Shown here piece after piece: positions 51,872 to 61,299 of a DNA stretch of 64,000 bases. The notes below the pieces were generated by a model, which saw only the letters and a program-made list of their open reading frames with translations, was not told where the DNA came from and searched no databases. The first letter of the stretch is position 1. Every line of letters starts with the position of its first letter. This stretch comes from Pseudomonas sp. A34-9. Its GTDB lineage: Bacteria > Pseudomonadota > Gammaproteobacteria > Pseudomonadales > Pseudomonadaceae. The stretch is taken from assembly GCF_029543085.1 (NCBI RefSeq), contig NZ_CP119967.1:6477948-6541947 (forward strand), written 5' to 3'. Both the position numbers and the translations under genes were made by a program.

Positions 51872-52669
51872 TTAAGTTGCCTGAGCAGCGGCGATACGTG
51901 AATTTTTGCGCTGACGGCGAACCATCTCGCCCGCCAGAGCCAGGTAGGCCAGCGCGCCACGCGATTGCTTGTCGTACGCCAGTGCCGGCATGCCGTAGCT
52001 TGGCGCTTCGGCCAGACGGATGTTGCGCGGGATCACCGTGTCATAGAGCTGCTCGCCGAAGTGTTCCTTGAGCTGTGCCGAAACGTCGTTCATCAGGCTC
52101 AGGCGCGGGTCGTACATCGTCCGCAGCAAACCTTCGACTTTCAGGTTCGGATTGAGCAGTTCGGCGATGCGCTTGATGTTATCCACAAGGTCGCTGAGAC
52201 CTTCGAGCGCAAAGTACTCGCACTGCATGGGGATAATGACCCCGTCAGCGGCAACCAGTGCGTTCAGTGTGAGCATCGACAGCGACGGCGGGCAGTCGAT
52301 CAAAATGTAATCGTAGTTTTCACGGATCGGCGCCAGCGCGCTGCGCAGACGGCTTTCCTTCATCTGCATTTCCAGCAGTACCACTTCGGCCGCCGTCAGA
52401 TCGCGGTTGGCCGGCAGCAGTTGATAACCGCCATGTTCGGAATAGTGCATGGCCTGGGCCAGATCGCATTCGCCGATCAGCAGGTCGTAGACCGAATTTT
52501 CCAGGCCGTGTTTATCCACACCGCTACCCATGGTGGCGTTGCCCTGTGGATCGAGATCGATCAACAGCACCCGGCGCTTGGTCGCGACCAGGGATGCTGC
52601 GAGGTTGATGCAGGTGGTGGTCTTGCCCACACCACCCTTTTGGTTCGCTATCGCGAATACCTTAGCCAT
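51872..52669 (-). CDS. parA: chromosome-partitioning ATPase ParA (Soj)
   Basis: A 265-residue P-loop ATPase that forms gradients on DNA to move ParB-parS complexes. The deviant Walker A KGGVGKTTTCINLA is at about residues 11-24. The start at 52669 (MAKVFAIANQ) is standard; the ATG at 52687 would add six residues. Two perfect DnaA boxes (52179, 52512) lie inside the gene. Confidence 0.97.
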   Translation of the reverse strand: MAKVFAIANQKGGVGKTTTCINLAASLVATKRRVLLIDLDPQGNATMGSGVDKHGLENSVYDLLIGECDLAQAMHYSEHGGYQLLPANRDLTAAEVVLLEMQMKESRLRSALAPIRENYDYILIDCPPSLSMLTLNALVAADGVIIPMQCEYFALEGLSDLVDNIKRIAELLNPNLKVEGLLRTMYDPRLSLMNDVSAQLKEHFGEQLYDTVIPRNIRLAEAPSYGMPALAYDKQSRGALAYLALAGEMVRRQRKNSRIAAAQAT

Positions 52670-52687
52670 TCTTGCTTGTGTTCCCAA

Positions 52688-53332
52688 TCATGCCGTGCGG
52701 CGCAGTATCAGCAGATGGCGTTGGCCTTGGCAACCGGGTACGGCCAGGGCGTGTTCGCTATCGAGTTTGAAGTCTGCCGGCAATGCTACCAGCTCATCGG
52801 CCGGATGAACGCCCTTCATTGCCAGCCAGCGTGTGTCGGCATCGCCGAGGTGACGAGTCCAGTTGGTGAAGTTCTCCATGCTGCTGAACGCCCGGGAAAT
52901 GATCCCGTTGAACGGTTGAGCAGGCTGGAACGCTTCGACACGACTGTGGATAACTTGCAGGTTATCCAGTTTGAGTTCGAGTTTGACCTGAGTCAGGAAG
53001 CGGGTTTTCTTGCCGTTGCTGTCCAGACAGGTCACTTGCGCGTCCGGATACAGGATCGCCAACGGAATTCCCGGCATACCGCCGCCGCTGCCGACATCGA
53101 GCCAGCGACCATTTTCGATGAACGACATCACGCTCAGGCTATCGAGCAAGTGCCGCGAAACCATTTCGTCCGGATCACGCACAGCCGTCAGGTTGTAGGC
53201 CTGGTTCCATTTGATCAACAGAGCCAGATAACCCAGCAGCAATTCATGCTGGGTTTCAGTGAGATTGACACCGAGCTCGCGGGCTCCTGTGGATAACTCT
53301 TCGGCGTGTTGCGAAGTGACCTTAGAACTCAA
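52688..53332 (-). CDS. rsmG: 16S rRNA (guanine-527-N7) methyltransferase RsmG
   Basis: A 214-residue SAM methyltransferase that modifies G527 of 16S rRNA. Motif [20 protein letters not shown] lies near residue 76. Loss gives low-level streptomycin resistance. It overlaps mnmG by four bases and leads into parAB. DnaA boxes lie at 52945 and 53288. Confidence 0.97.
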   Translation of the reverse strand: MSSKVTSQHAEELSTGARELGVNLTETQHELLLGYLALLIKWNQAYNLTAVRDPDEMVSRHLLDSLSVMSFIENGRWLDVGSGGGMPGIPLAILYPDAQVTCLDSNGKKTRFLTQVKLELKLDNLQVIHSRVEAFQPAQPFNGIISRAFSSMENFTNWTRHLGDADTRWLAMKGVHPADELVALPADFKLDSEHALAVPGCQGQRHLLILRRTA

Positions 53333-55230
53333 GCGCTTTGCTCCAACTGACGGCCCGCGCCGCGTTTTTTCAAATGAATCATCAACAGCGAAATCGCTGC
53401 CGGGGTCACACCGGGGATCCGCGAAGCCTGGCCGAGCGTCTCTGGTCGAGTCGCGCCGAGCTTGCTCTGGATCTCCTTGGAGAGACCGGAAATGTTGGTG
53501 TAATCGATATCCACAGGCAACTTCGTGTCTTCGCTGGCGCGCAGACGAGCGATTTCGTCCTGTTGACGGTCGATGTAACCGGCGTACTTGGTCTTGATTT
53601 CAACCTGCTCGGCGACCTGTGGATCTTCGGCGCCATTGCCGGTCACTTCGACCAGACCAGCGTAGTCGATTTCCGGACGACTCAAGAGATTGAGCAAGTT
53701 GTATTCGTGAGTCAGCGGCGTACCGAACTTCTCGGCAATCGCATCGCCCTGCTGCGTATTCGGGCGAACCCAAGTGCTTTTCAGGCGCTGCTCTTCGAGT
53801 TCGATGCTTTCGCGCTTTTTGCAGAAAGCCGCCCAACGCGCGTCATCGACCAAACCGAGCTCGCGACCTTTTTCGGTCAGACGCAGGTCGGCGTTGTCCT
53901 CGCGCAGGATCAGGCGGTACTCGGCACGGGAAGTGAACATGCGGTACGGCTCTTGGGTACCGAGGGTGATCAGGTCGTCGACCAACACGCCGATGTACGC
54001 TTCATCGCGACGCGGGCACCAGGCTTCTTTGCCCTTGGCACGCAGTGCGGCGTTGGCCCCCGCGAGCAAACCTTGCGCGCCCGCTTCTTCGTAGCCGGTG
54101 GTGCCGTTGATCTGCCCGGCGAAGAACAAACCACCGATGACTTTGGTTTCGAGGCTGTATTTGAGGTCGCGCGGATCGAAGTAGTCGTACTCGATCGCGT
54201 AACCCGGACGCACGATGTGCGCGTTTTCCATGCCGCGGATCGATTGCACGATCTGCAATTGCACGTCGAACGGCAAGCTTGTGGATATGCCGTTCGGATA
54301 CAGCTCATGGGTGGTCAAACCTTCCGGTTCGATAAACACCTGATGGCTTTCCTTGTCGGCAAAGCGGTGGATCTTGTCTTCGATCGACGGGCAATAGCGC
54401 GGACCGATGCCTTCGATTTCACCGGCAGCGGAATACATCGGCGAACGATCAAGGTTCGCCGCGATGATTTCGTGGGTGCGGGCGTTCGTGTGAGTAATCC
54501 AGCAGCTGACCTGGCGTGGATGCTGTTCTTTGTTGCCCATGAACGACATCACCGGGATCGGCGTATCGCCTGGCTGCTCGGTCATTACCGAGAAATCCAC
54601 AGACTTGCCGTCGATACGCGGTGGCGTACCGGTTTTCAGGCGACCGACACGCAGTGGCAGTTCACGCAGACGATGAGCCAGGGCGATCGATGGCGGATCA
54701 CCGGCGCGACCGCCGGAGAAATTCTGCAAACCGATGTGGATAAGTCCGCCGAGGAAAGTACCGGTGGTCAACACCACGGAATCGGCGAAGAAACGAAGAC
54801 CCATTTGCGTGACAACACCACGGACTTGTTCCTGCTCAACGATCAAGTCATCAGCGGCTTGTTGAAATATCCACAGGTTCGGCTGGTTTTCGAGGATTTC
54901 ACGGACAGCGGCTTTGTACAGAATCCGGTCAGCTTGTGCGCGGGTCGCCCGTACGGCTGGGCCTTTGCGGCTGTTTAACACGCGAAACTGGATGCCGCCC
55001 AAATCGGTGGCCATGGCCATCGCGCCGCCGAGGGCGTCGATTTCCTTGACCAGATGGCTTTTGCCAATGCCACCGATGGCCGGGTTGCAGCTCATGGCGC
55101 CGAGGGTTTCCACGTTATGCGTCAGCAACAGGGTTTTTGCCCCCATACGTGCTGAGGCCAGTGCTGCCTCGGTACCGGCATGACCGCCGCCGATGACGAT
55201 CACTTCAAAACGGGAAGGGAAATCCACCAC
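53329..55230 (-). CDS. mnmG: tRNA uridine-5-carboxymethylaminomethyl modification enzyme MnmG (GidA)
   Basis: A 633-residue FAD protein that with MnmE modifies wobble U34 of several tRNAs. FAD motif [12 protein letters not shown] is at about residues 13-24; [20 protein letters not shown] near 48 and the C-terminal TARGET-like helical region are typical. It is first in the mnmG-rsmG-parA-parB operon and lies next to the DnaA-box cluster, the usual GidA position beside an origin. Confidence 0.98.
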   Translation of the reverse strand: MVDFPSRFEVIVIGGGHAGTEAALASARMGAKTLLLTHNVETLGAMSCNPAIGGIGKSHLVKEIDALGGAMAMATDLGGIQFRVLNSRKGPAVRATRAQADRILYKAAVREILENQPNLWIFQQAADDLIVEQEQVRGVVTQMGLRFFADSVVLTTGTFLGGLIHIGLQNFSGGRAGDPPSIALAHRLRELPLRVGRLKTGTPPRIDGKSVDFSVMTEQPGDTPIPVMSFMGNKEQHPRQVSCWITHTNARTHEIIAANLDRSPMYSAAGEIEGIGPRYCPSIEDKIHRFADKESHQVFIEPEGLTTHELYPNGISTSLPFDVQLQIVQSIRGMENAHIVRPGYAIEYDYFDPRDLKYSLETKVIGGLFFAGQINGTTGYEEAGAQGLLAGANAALRAKGKEAWCPRRDEAYIGVLVDDLITLGTQEPYRMFTSRAEYRLILREDNADLRLTEKGRELGLVDDARWAAFCKKRESIELEEQRLKSTWVRPNTQQGDAIAEKFGTPLTHEYNLLNLLSRPEIDYAGLVEVTGNGAEDPQVAEQVEIKTKYAGYIDRQQDEIARLRASEDTKLPVDIDYTNISGLSKEIQSKLGATRPETLGQASRIPGVTPAAISLLMIHLKKRGAGRQLEQSA

Positions 55231-55332
55231 GCACCTCGTGCCTGCTTAAGTAGGTAATTCAGGAATAGTTTGAGATCAGGTTTTTGGACCTGGTCGGCAA
55301 GTATAGGGACTTCGCCCTTCCTAAAGAACCCT

Positions 55333-55645
55333 TTGCACAAAATTTAACCAGCTGTGGAGAACTCGAGGTTAAAAGAATAAAAAAGAGAGAAATTTATAAA
55401 ACCTTTGTTTTTATGTTTATTCTTACTGAGCGACCTTTCTGTGGATAGATTGCTACAGGCCTTTATATTCAATATGTACAGAGTTTCAAAACCCTGTGCT
55501 CATGTGCCAATGAGGCCCTTGGATAACCGGTGTAAGCCTGTGGATGAAAGGGGTGTTTATCCACAGGGGCGGTTATGTCCAGTTTTCAGGCCCTGTTATC
55601 AACTGCCCTTAGTGGCAGTTATTCACAGGGCTTAATCCACAGAAA
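55333..55645. other. candidate replication origin (DnaA-box cluster with AT-rich tract)
   Basis: Two perfect boxes, TTATCCACA at 55557-55565 and TTATTCACA at 55619-55627, are joined by four one-mismatch boxes: TGTGGAGAA 55353, TGTGGATAG 55440, TGTGGATGA 55539 and TAATCCACA 55633. A strongly AT-rich stretch (about 55365-55430) lies between the first two and could unwind. Work on P. aeruginosa described two putative origins a few kb apart in this part of the chromosome, as I recall. Function here is inferred. Confidence 0.7.
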
Positions 55646-55672
55646 AACGACAAGATGGCTTTTTCAGAGCGC

Positions 55673-55702
55673 AAAAAAAACGCCAGCGAGGGTTCGCTGG
55701 CG
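55673..55702 (-). terminator. minus-strand terminator with no upstream minus-strand gene
   Basis: CGCCAGCGA GGGT TCGCTGGCG forms a nine-base stem preceded on the plus strand by eight A, so it works for leftward transcription. The nearest leftward gene upstream is mnmE, 4 kb away beyond the iron-signalling cassette, which suggests that the cassette was inserted between mnmE and its old terminator. Confidence 0.8.
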
Positions 55703-55763
55703 ATAAAGAAGCCGATGGAGGGAAGTGCGAGGGCTATTGTGAGAGAACGTAACAGGGGCTAAT

Positions 55764-55782
55764 AATAGGCATTATCATTAAC
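55764..55782 (+). promoter_or_regulatory. Fur-like box upstream of the FecI-type sigma gene
   Basis: AATAGGCATTATCATTAAC matches 14 of 19 positions of the Fur consensus in its GATAATGATTATCATTATC form, with the right half nearly complete. It ends 15 bases before the sigma factor start. Iron repression is expected for such cassettes. Confidence 0.7.
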
Positions 55783-55797
55783 TCATCAGTTTTCCCC

Positions 55798-56304
55798 ATG
55801 CCCTTACCCGCCCACATTGCTGCGATCGAGCAAATCTACGAGCAACATCATTCGTGGCTACATGGCTGGCTCAAGGGCAAATTGCATGACGCCTGCGATG
55901 CCGCCGATGTCGCGCATGACACCTTTGTGCGGATTCTCGCGGCACGTAACGCCGCGCAGATTCGCGAGCCACGGGATTATCTGGCGACCATTGCACGCGG
56001 CCTGGTGATTGATCGTTATCGCAGGCAGGCTATCGAAGCCGCGTATTTGCAGACCCTGGCAGCTCGACCGGAAGCCACCGCCATCAGCGAGGAAGACAAG
56101 GCGCTGATCATCGAAACCCTGATCGCTGTGGATAAAGCCTTGGCGGGGCTCGGTGCCAGAAGCCAACAGATTTTCAAGCTGTCGCAGATCGATGGGCTCA
56201 CTTATCAACAGATCGCCTTGCAGCTAAAGGTTTCGCTGACCACGGTGAAGAAACACATGATCCGCGCCCTGACGGAATGTGCCCTGATCATGGCGCAGCA
56301 TTGA
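55798..56304 (+). CDS. FecI-type ECF sigma factor
   Basis: A 168-residue extracytoplasmic-function sigma factor of the iron-starvation group. Region 2 spans about 10-75 (DAADVAHDTFVRILA, YLATIARGLVIDRYRR) and region 4 about 105-160 (GLTYQQIALQLKVSLTTVKKHM). It would transcribe the downstream receptor gene when its anti-sigma partner signals that a siderophore is bound. The stop overlaps the start of the FecR-type gene (TGATG). Relatives include FecI, FpvI and FoxI. Confidence 0.94.
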   Translation: MPLPAHIAAIEQIYEQHHSWLHGWLKGKLHDACDAADVAHDTFVRILAARNAAQIREPRDYLATIARGLVIDRYRRQAIEAAYLQTLAARPEATAISEEDKALIIETLIAVDKALAGLGARSQQIFKLSQIDGLTYQQIALQLKVSLTTVKKHMIRALTECALIMAQH

Positions 56305-57251
56305 TGGCCATCGCCCCCAATCGCCAGGTTTTCGAAGCGGCGGCCAGCTGGTATGTGCAGTTTCAGGCGGACCCGCCGACGCTCGCCGAACAGAAGGCCT
56401 GGCAGCTGTGGATAGACAGTGATCCCGCGCATCTGGCGGCATGGAACCAGATGGAACAACTGCAGCTCCACCTCGGTACGTTGCCGCCGGATTTGAAACG
56501 TCGCGCCTTGAATACCGGACAGCAACGGCGCCAGCTGCTGAAGTTGTTGCTGCTCGCTGCGGGGACGGGGTTCGTTGGCTGGAATGTTCAGCAACACACG
56601 TCTCTGGGGAATGTCTGGGCCGACTATAAAACTGGCATTGGCCAGCGTCGCAACCTGTCATTGGCCGATGGCACTCAGATTCAGCTCAACACCGACACTG
56701 CCATTGACGTGTCTTTCGATCCGGCGCAGCGGTTGATTCGCCTGCACTCCGGCGAGATCCTGATTCAAACCGGCAAACTTGGCGATCAACGGCCCTTTTT
56801 CGTCGACACCCGTGATGGTCGGGTTCAAGCGCTGGGCACCCGGTTTTCCGTACATCAGTTATCGAGGTCTACCCGAGTAGGTGTGCTGGAAGACCGGATC
56901 AGCGTTCAGCCCGCTGATCTATCAACAGCCGCAGTTATTCTGAACGCAGGCGAAGGCGCCGACTTTGACCGTCGACACATCGGGCTCACTCATCCTTTCA
57001 AATCCACGGAAGTGGCGTGGATCAACGGCCAGTTGATTGTGCTCAACGTACGCTTGGGCGACGTGATTGAAGAATTGGGCCGCTATCGCCGCGGCGTTTT
57101 GCACTGCGATGAGCGCGCACGGGATCTGCGGGTATCCGGCACATTCCGGCTCGACTCTACCGATGCAGTGCTGGCCAATCTTCAAGCTTCGCTGCCAATC
57201 GAGGTGCGCTATTTCACCCGTTACTGGATCTCGATCAGCCACAACGCTTGA
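56304..57251 (+). CDS. FecR-type anti-sigma regulator
   Basis: A 315-residue inner-membrane regulator. The cytoplasmic N-terminus (about 1-75) contains the DUF4880-like FEAAASWYVQF and the WQLWIDSDPAHLAAW sigma-binding motif. A membrane helix (about 78-97) leads to a periplasmic FecR domain (NLSLADGTQIQLNTDTAI, then GTRFSV) that contacts the receptor's signalling domain. The start at 56304 overlaps the sigma gene stop. Confidence 0.93.
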   Translation: MAIAPNRQVFEAAASWYVQFQADPPTLAEQKAWQLWIDSDPAHLAAWNQMEQLQLHLGTLPPDLKRRALNTGQQRRQLLKLLLLAAGTGFVGWNVQQHTSLGNVWADYKTGIGQRRNLSLADGTQIQLNTDTAIDVSFDPAQRLIRLHSGEILIQTGKLGDQRPFFVDTRDGRVQALGTRFSVHQLSRSTRVGVLEDRISVQPADLSTAAVILNAGEGADFDRRHIGLTHPFKSTEVAWINGQLIVLNVRLGDVIEELGRYRRGVLHCDERARDLRVSGTFRLDSTDAVLANLQASLPIEVRYFTRYWISISHNA

Positions 57252-57370
57252 TCGACATTTCACCTGGGGAAAATAAATCGACAACAGGGTTATCTTTTTT
57301 TGCCCTGACACGGCCCTACAGGTAATCGCGATAAACGCGGCTCTTTGCCACCTTCAGGGCTAATCCACAC

Positions 57371-59806
57371 ATGCGTCTTTCCACGTTTCGTCAGCGTTTT
57401 TCCTACCACTGCATTGCTTACAGCCTACTGATGACCAGTGCCGCGTCCTGCGTGGTCATGACCAATAACGCCTTCGCGGCGACGACCGACCAGCGCTACG
57501 CCATTGCTGCTGGCCCACTGGACAATGCCTTGAGCCAGTTCGCCTCCGCTGCGAATGTCATTTTGTCGTTCTCTCCGCAACAGACCAGCCACTTGCGCAG
57601 CGCCGGGCTGAACGGCAATTTCACCGTCGATCAGGGATTCGCCCAATTGCTGCAAGGCTCGGGTTTGCAAGCCGTACCGCAGGCACCGGGCAGCTACATT
57701 TTGCAGGCATTGCCCGACGGCGATTCACTGGAGCTGGCCCCGACCAACATCAACGGCCTGTTGGCCAATCCGATGAGTCTGGATTACGCGGCGGACGTCG
57801 GTTACAAGGCGCAGAACAGCCGGATCGGTACGAAAACCAGTACGCCGTTGTCGGAAACGCCGCGCTCGGTGTCAGTCGTCACCGCCCAGCGTATGAAAGA
57901 TCAGAAATCTCAGACACTCACTGAGGTGCTCGGCTACGTGCCGGGGATCTTTGCCCCACCGTTCGCCGCCGGCGATAGCCTGGCCGGGGATCTGTTCTAC
58001 ATTCGCGGTTTCAACGCCACCGATTACGGCTACGGTCTGTTGCGCGATGGACTACGCGTACAGGGCAACCGCTACGACACCAGCACCGAGCCTTACGGAT
58101 TGGAACGCGTTGAAATTTTCCGTGGCCCTTCTTCGTTGCTGTATGGGGAAAACGCACCGGGCGGTCTGGTCAATCTGGTGAGTAAACGCCCGACGGCAAC
58201 GCCGCAGGGCGAAGTGCAACTGGGCTATGGCTCGAATAATCGTCGGCAGATCGGCGTCGATGTGTCCGGGCCACTCAATGACAGTGGCAATGTACTTGGC
58301 CGGGTGGTGATGCTCGGGCGCAAATCCGACACCCAGACCGATCACGTCCCCGATGACCGCATTTACATCGCCCCGTCGCTGACCCTGAATTTCGACGACT
58401 TCAACACCCTGACCTTGCTGGCCAACTACCAGAAAGATCACACCAACATGGAACTGGGTCTGCCGGCCGCCGGCACTTTGTTGAGCAACCCCAACGGCAA
58501 GTTATCCAAAGGCACCATGCTCGGCGACCCGGACTGGAACACCTTTGAACGGGAAACCTGGAGTACCGGTTACGAGTTCAGCCACTCCTTCAACGACGAT
58601 TGGCAATTTCGCCAGAACTCGCGCTACATGCAGTCGCGTATCACCCGACATGAAACCTGGCCTGGCAATCTCAACAACGCAGGCTTCGGCACCCGCCTGA
58701 ATATGACCGCCTACGATCGCTTCAACAAGTCGATGGTGTACTCGCTGGATAACCAGCTGGAAGGCAAATTCCAGGTCGGCGGTCTGGAGAACACCGTGTT
58801 GTTCGGCGCCAGCTACGACCGCACCTCATTCAATCAGGACTGGAACGCCGGCATCGTCGGGCCGATTGATGTGTATAACCCGGTTTACCTGCGCGATCCG
58901 ACTACGCCGATTGCGGTGCAAAACACCTTGCTTGAGCAACAGATGAAAGGCGTTTATGCACAGATCCAGAGCAAATATGACCACTGGCTGTTCCTGCTCG
59001 GTGGCCGCCAGGATTGGGTCGACAGTGATTTCCGCGACAAGGTGGCCCAATCCAGCAACATCAGTTCCGAGGACAAGAAATTCACCTACCAGGGCGGGGT
59101 GATGTACCAGTTCGACAACGGCATGACGCCGTATGTCAGCTACTCCACTTCGTTCGTGCCGGTGCAGCAGATTTCCAATGCCGGCGCGCCGCTCGACCCA
59201 ATTACCAGCAGCCAATATGAAGTGGGCCTGAAGTACGAACCGATCGGCTGGGACACCGCGTTCACTGCGTCGGTGTATGACCTGCGCAAAAAGGACGACA
59301 CCTACTTCGACTCAACCACGTCGACCTATCGTCAGGTCGGCGAAAGCCGTTCCAAAGGTGTCGAACTGGAGCTCAATAGCAATCTGACCCAGAACATCAA
59401 TGTGACAGCGGCTTACACCTACACCGATGCGCGGATCACCAAGGACGCGGCGAGCTCGCTGGTCAAAGGCCACCAAATGACCGGGGTTCCACGAAATCAG
59501 GCTTCGGTCTGGGCCAAGTACCGGTTCCTCGATGGCGATCTGAAAGGTTTGTACGTTGGCGGCGGGGTGCGCTACTTCGACAGTGCATTCGCTTATACAT
59601 CGCCCACTCTGTACGGGAAGCTGGATGCCGGCGATGTCACGTTGGTGGATGCGGCCATTGGTTATCAGATCGACACACACTGGAGTGTCGATCTGAATGC
59701 GAAAAACCTGTTCGACAAGGAATATGTGTCGGGATGCAACGATGCCGGCCGTTGCTACTGGGGCGAGGATCGCACCTTGCTCGGTACTGTGTCCTACAAC
59801 TGGTAA
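57371..59806 (+). CDS. TonB-dependent siderophore receptor with signalling domain
   Basis: An 811-residue outer-membrane receptor. A signal peptide (about 1-36) is followed by an STN signalling domain (about 43-110, YAIAAGPLDNALSQFASAAN), a plug (about 155-270, SETPRSVSVVTAQRM, LFYIRGFN, IFRGPSSLLYGENAPGGLVN) and a 22-strand barrel ending in Trp. The STN domain and the FecI/FecR genes make this a cell-surface signalling receptor. The barrel resembles ferrichrome/hydroxamate receptors (FoxA, FiuA), but the ligand is not certain. 119 bases separate it from the anti-sigma gene, leaving room for a sigma-dependent promoter. Confidence 0.94.
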   Translation: MRLSTFRQRFSYHCIAYSLLMTSAASCVVMTNNAFAATTDQRYAIAAGPLDNALSQFASAANVILSFSPQQTSHLRSAGLNGNFTVDQGFAQLLQGSGLQAVPQAPGSYILQALPDGDSLELAPTNINGLLANPMSLDYAADVGYKAQNSRIGTKTSTPLSETPRSVSVVTAQRMKDQKSQTLTEVLGYVPGIFAPPFAAGDSLAGDLFYIRGFNATDYGYGLLRDGLRVQGNRYDTSTEPYGLERVEIFRGPSSLLYGENAPGGLVNLVSKRPTATPQGEVQLGYGSNNRRQIGVDVSGPLNDSGNVLGRVVMLGRKSDTQTDHVPDDRIYIAPSLTLNFDDFNTLTLLANYQKDHTNMELGLPAAGTLLSNPNGKLSKGTMLGDPDWNTFERETWSTGYEFSHSFNDDWQFRQNSRYMQSRITRHETWPGNLNNAGFGTRLNMTAYDRFNKSMVYSLDNQLEGKFQVGGLENTVLFGASYDRTSFNQDWNAGIVGPIDVYNPVYLRDPTTPIAVQNTLLEQQMKGVYAQIQSKYDHWLFLLGGRQDWVDSDFRDKVAQSSNISSEDKKFTYQGGVMYQFDNGMTPYVSYSTSFVPVQQISNAGAPLDPITSSQYEVGLKYEPIGWDTAFTASVYDLRKKDDTYFDSTTSTYRQVGESRSKGVELELNSNLTQNINVTAAYTYTDARITKDAASSLVKGHQMTGVPRNQASVWAKYRFLDGDLKGLYVGGGVRYFDSAFAYTSPTLYGKLDAGDVTLVDAAIGYQIDTHWSVDLNAKNLFDKEYVSGCNDAGRCYWGEDRTLLGTVSYNW

Positions 59807-59811
59807 AACGC

Positions 59812-59848
59812 AAAAGGGGCTGTGGATAAATTCTCCACAGCCCCTTTT
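59812..59848. terminator. bidirectional terminator between the receptor gene and mnmE
   Basis: AAAAGGGGCTGTGGA and TCCACAGCCCCTTTT form a perfect 15-base stem with a seven-base loop, A-run and T-run on either side. It lies between convergent genes. The stem and loop contain a perfect DnaA box (TGTGGATAA, 59821-59829). Confidence 0.95.
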
Positions 59849-59849
59849 G

Positions 59850-61220
59850 TCATTTGCCGATGCAGAAGCTGGAAAAGATTCTTCCCAGCAGATCATCAGA
59901 GCTGAAAGCGCCGGTGATTTCCCCCAGCGACTGTTGCGCCTGACGCAAATCCTCAGCCAGCAATTCACCGGCGCCAGCCAAAGTCAGCTGGGCACGGCCG
60001 TGTTCCAATGCGGCACTGGCCTGGCGCAGTGCTTCGAGATGGCGGCGGCGGGCACTGAAACTGCTTTCCGACGTTTGCTCGTAACCCATGCAAGCCTTGA
60101 GATGGTCACGGAGCAAGTCCAGCCCGTCACCGGCCGACTTGGCGCTGAGACTGATCGTCACATGACCGTCTTCGCTGGTCTCCAGAGCAATCGCTTCCCC
60201 GGTCAGATCGGCTTTGTTGCGAATCAGGGTAACTTTCGCCGGATCCGGACGGGTTTCAAGAAACTCCGGCCACAACGCAAACGGATCGAGCGCTTCCGGT
60301 GCCGTTGCATCGACAACCAACAACACTCGATCGGCTTCACCGATGGCCTTCAATGCGCGTTCGACACCGATCTTTTCCACATGATCATCGGTATCCCGCA
60401 GACCTGCAGTATCAACAACGTGCAGCGGCATGCCGTCGATGTGGATATGTTCACGCAGAATGTCGCGGGTGGTGCCGGCAATCTCGGTCACGATTGCCGC
60501 TTCGCGACCGGCCAACGCATTCAGCAGGCTGGATTTACCAGCGTTCGGACGACCGGCAATTACCACGGTCATGCCATCGCGCAATAACGCGCCCTGCCCG
60601 GCTTCACGCAGTACTGTGGATAACTCGTCGCGCACTTTGTCGAGCATGCTCAGCACGTGGCCATCGGCGAGAAAGTCGATTTCTTCTTCCGGGAAGTCGA
60701 TGGCGGCTTCCACGTAGATGCGCAGACCGATCAGTTGTTCAGTCAAGTTATGCACACGCTGGGAAAACGCGCCTTGCAGAGAACGCAGGGCATTACGCGC
60801 CGCCTGTGCAGAACTGGCTTCGATCAAATCGGCAATCGCCTCAGCCTGGGCCAGGTCAAGTTTGTCATTGAGGAAGGCGCGCTCGCTGAATTCCCCCGGA
60901 CGCGCCAGACGGCAGCCCAGTTCCAGGCAGCGTTTGAGCAACATATCCAGAACGATCGGACCACCGTGGCCCTGCAATTCGAGCACGTCTTCGCCGGTGA
61001 ACGAGTTTGGCCCCGGGAAATACAGCGCCAGACCTTCATCGAGGACTTGCTGGTCATCGCTGAAAAACGCGCCGTAATGGGCGTAACGCGGTTTCAGTTC
61101 GCGGCCGCTGATGGCTTGCGCTGCAACACTGGCCAACGGCCCGGAAATACGGACGATGCCCACACCACCACGACCTTGAGCGGTGGCGACAGCGGCGATG
61201 GTTTCACGAGGTACGCTCAT
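59850..61220 (-). CDS. mnmE: tRNA modification GTPase MnmE (TrmE)
   Basis: A 456-residue GTPase, partner of MnmG in wobble uridine modification. N-terminal formyl-THF binding domain starts [20 protein letters not shown]; the G domain (about 215-375) has [14 protein letters not shown] and DTAGLRD; the C-terminus is FCIGK with the conserved Cys. The start at 61220 (MSVPRET) is standard; an ATG at 61238 would add six residues. It normally sits close to mnmG; here an iron cassette intervenes. Confidence 0.98.
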   Translation of the reverse strand: MSVPRETIAAVATAQGRGGVGIVRISGPLASVAAQAISGRELKPRYAHYGAFFSDDQQVLDEGLALYFPGPNSFTGEDVLELQGHGGPIVLDMLLKRCLELGCRLARPGEFSERAFLNDKLDLAQAEAIADLIEASSAQAARNALRSLQGAFSQRVHNLTEQLIGLRIYVEAAIDFPEEEIDFLADGHVLSMLDKVRDELSTVLREAGQGALLRDGMTVVIAGRPNAGKSSLLNALAGREAAIVTEIAGTTRDILREHIHIDGMPLHVVDTAGLRDTDDHVEKIGVERALKAIGEADRVLLVVDATAPEALDPFALWPEFLETRPDPAKVTLIRNKADLTGEAIALETSEDGHVTISLSAKSAGDGLDLLRDHLKACMGYEQTSESSFSARRRHLEALRQASAALEHGRAQLTLAGAGELLAEDLRQAQQSLGEITGAFSSDDLLGRIFSSFCIGK

Positions 61221-61252
61221 TAACCGGAATCCAGACAAAAATGACAGATAGC

Positions 61253-61277
61253 AAAACGCCCCACTAGGGGGCGTTTT
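61253..61277. terminator. terminator between yidC and mnmE
   Basis: AAAACGCCCC and GGGGCGTTTT form a ten-base stem with a five-base loop; runs of A and T allow leftward termination after yidC. A perfect DnaA box (61284-61292) follows directly. Confidence 0.9.
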
Positions 61278-61299
61278 GAGTGGTTATCCACAGTGTAAA

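Larger units (their letters stand above)
55231..55797. other. non-coding region upstream of mnmG: DnaA-box cluster, terminator and Fur box
   Basis: A 567-base gap. From left to right it holds the mnmG promoter region, an AT-rich tract (about 55365-55430), DnaA boxes (55353-55641), a hairpin terminator facing left (55673-55702) and a Fur-like box (55764-55782). An open frame at 55405-55635 has no family and overlaps the boxes, so I do not call it a gene. Confidence 0.75.

Noticed and set aside
55405..55635. open frame in the DnaA-box region
   Set aside because: No family, no ribosome site, and it covers the boxes and AT-rich tract.
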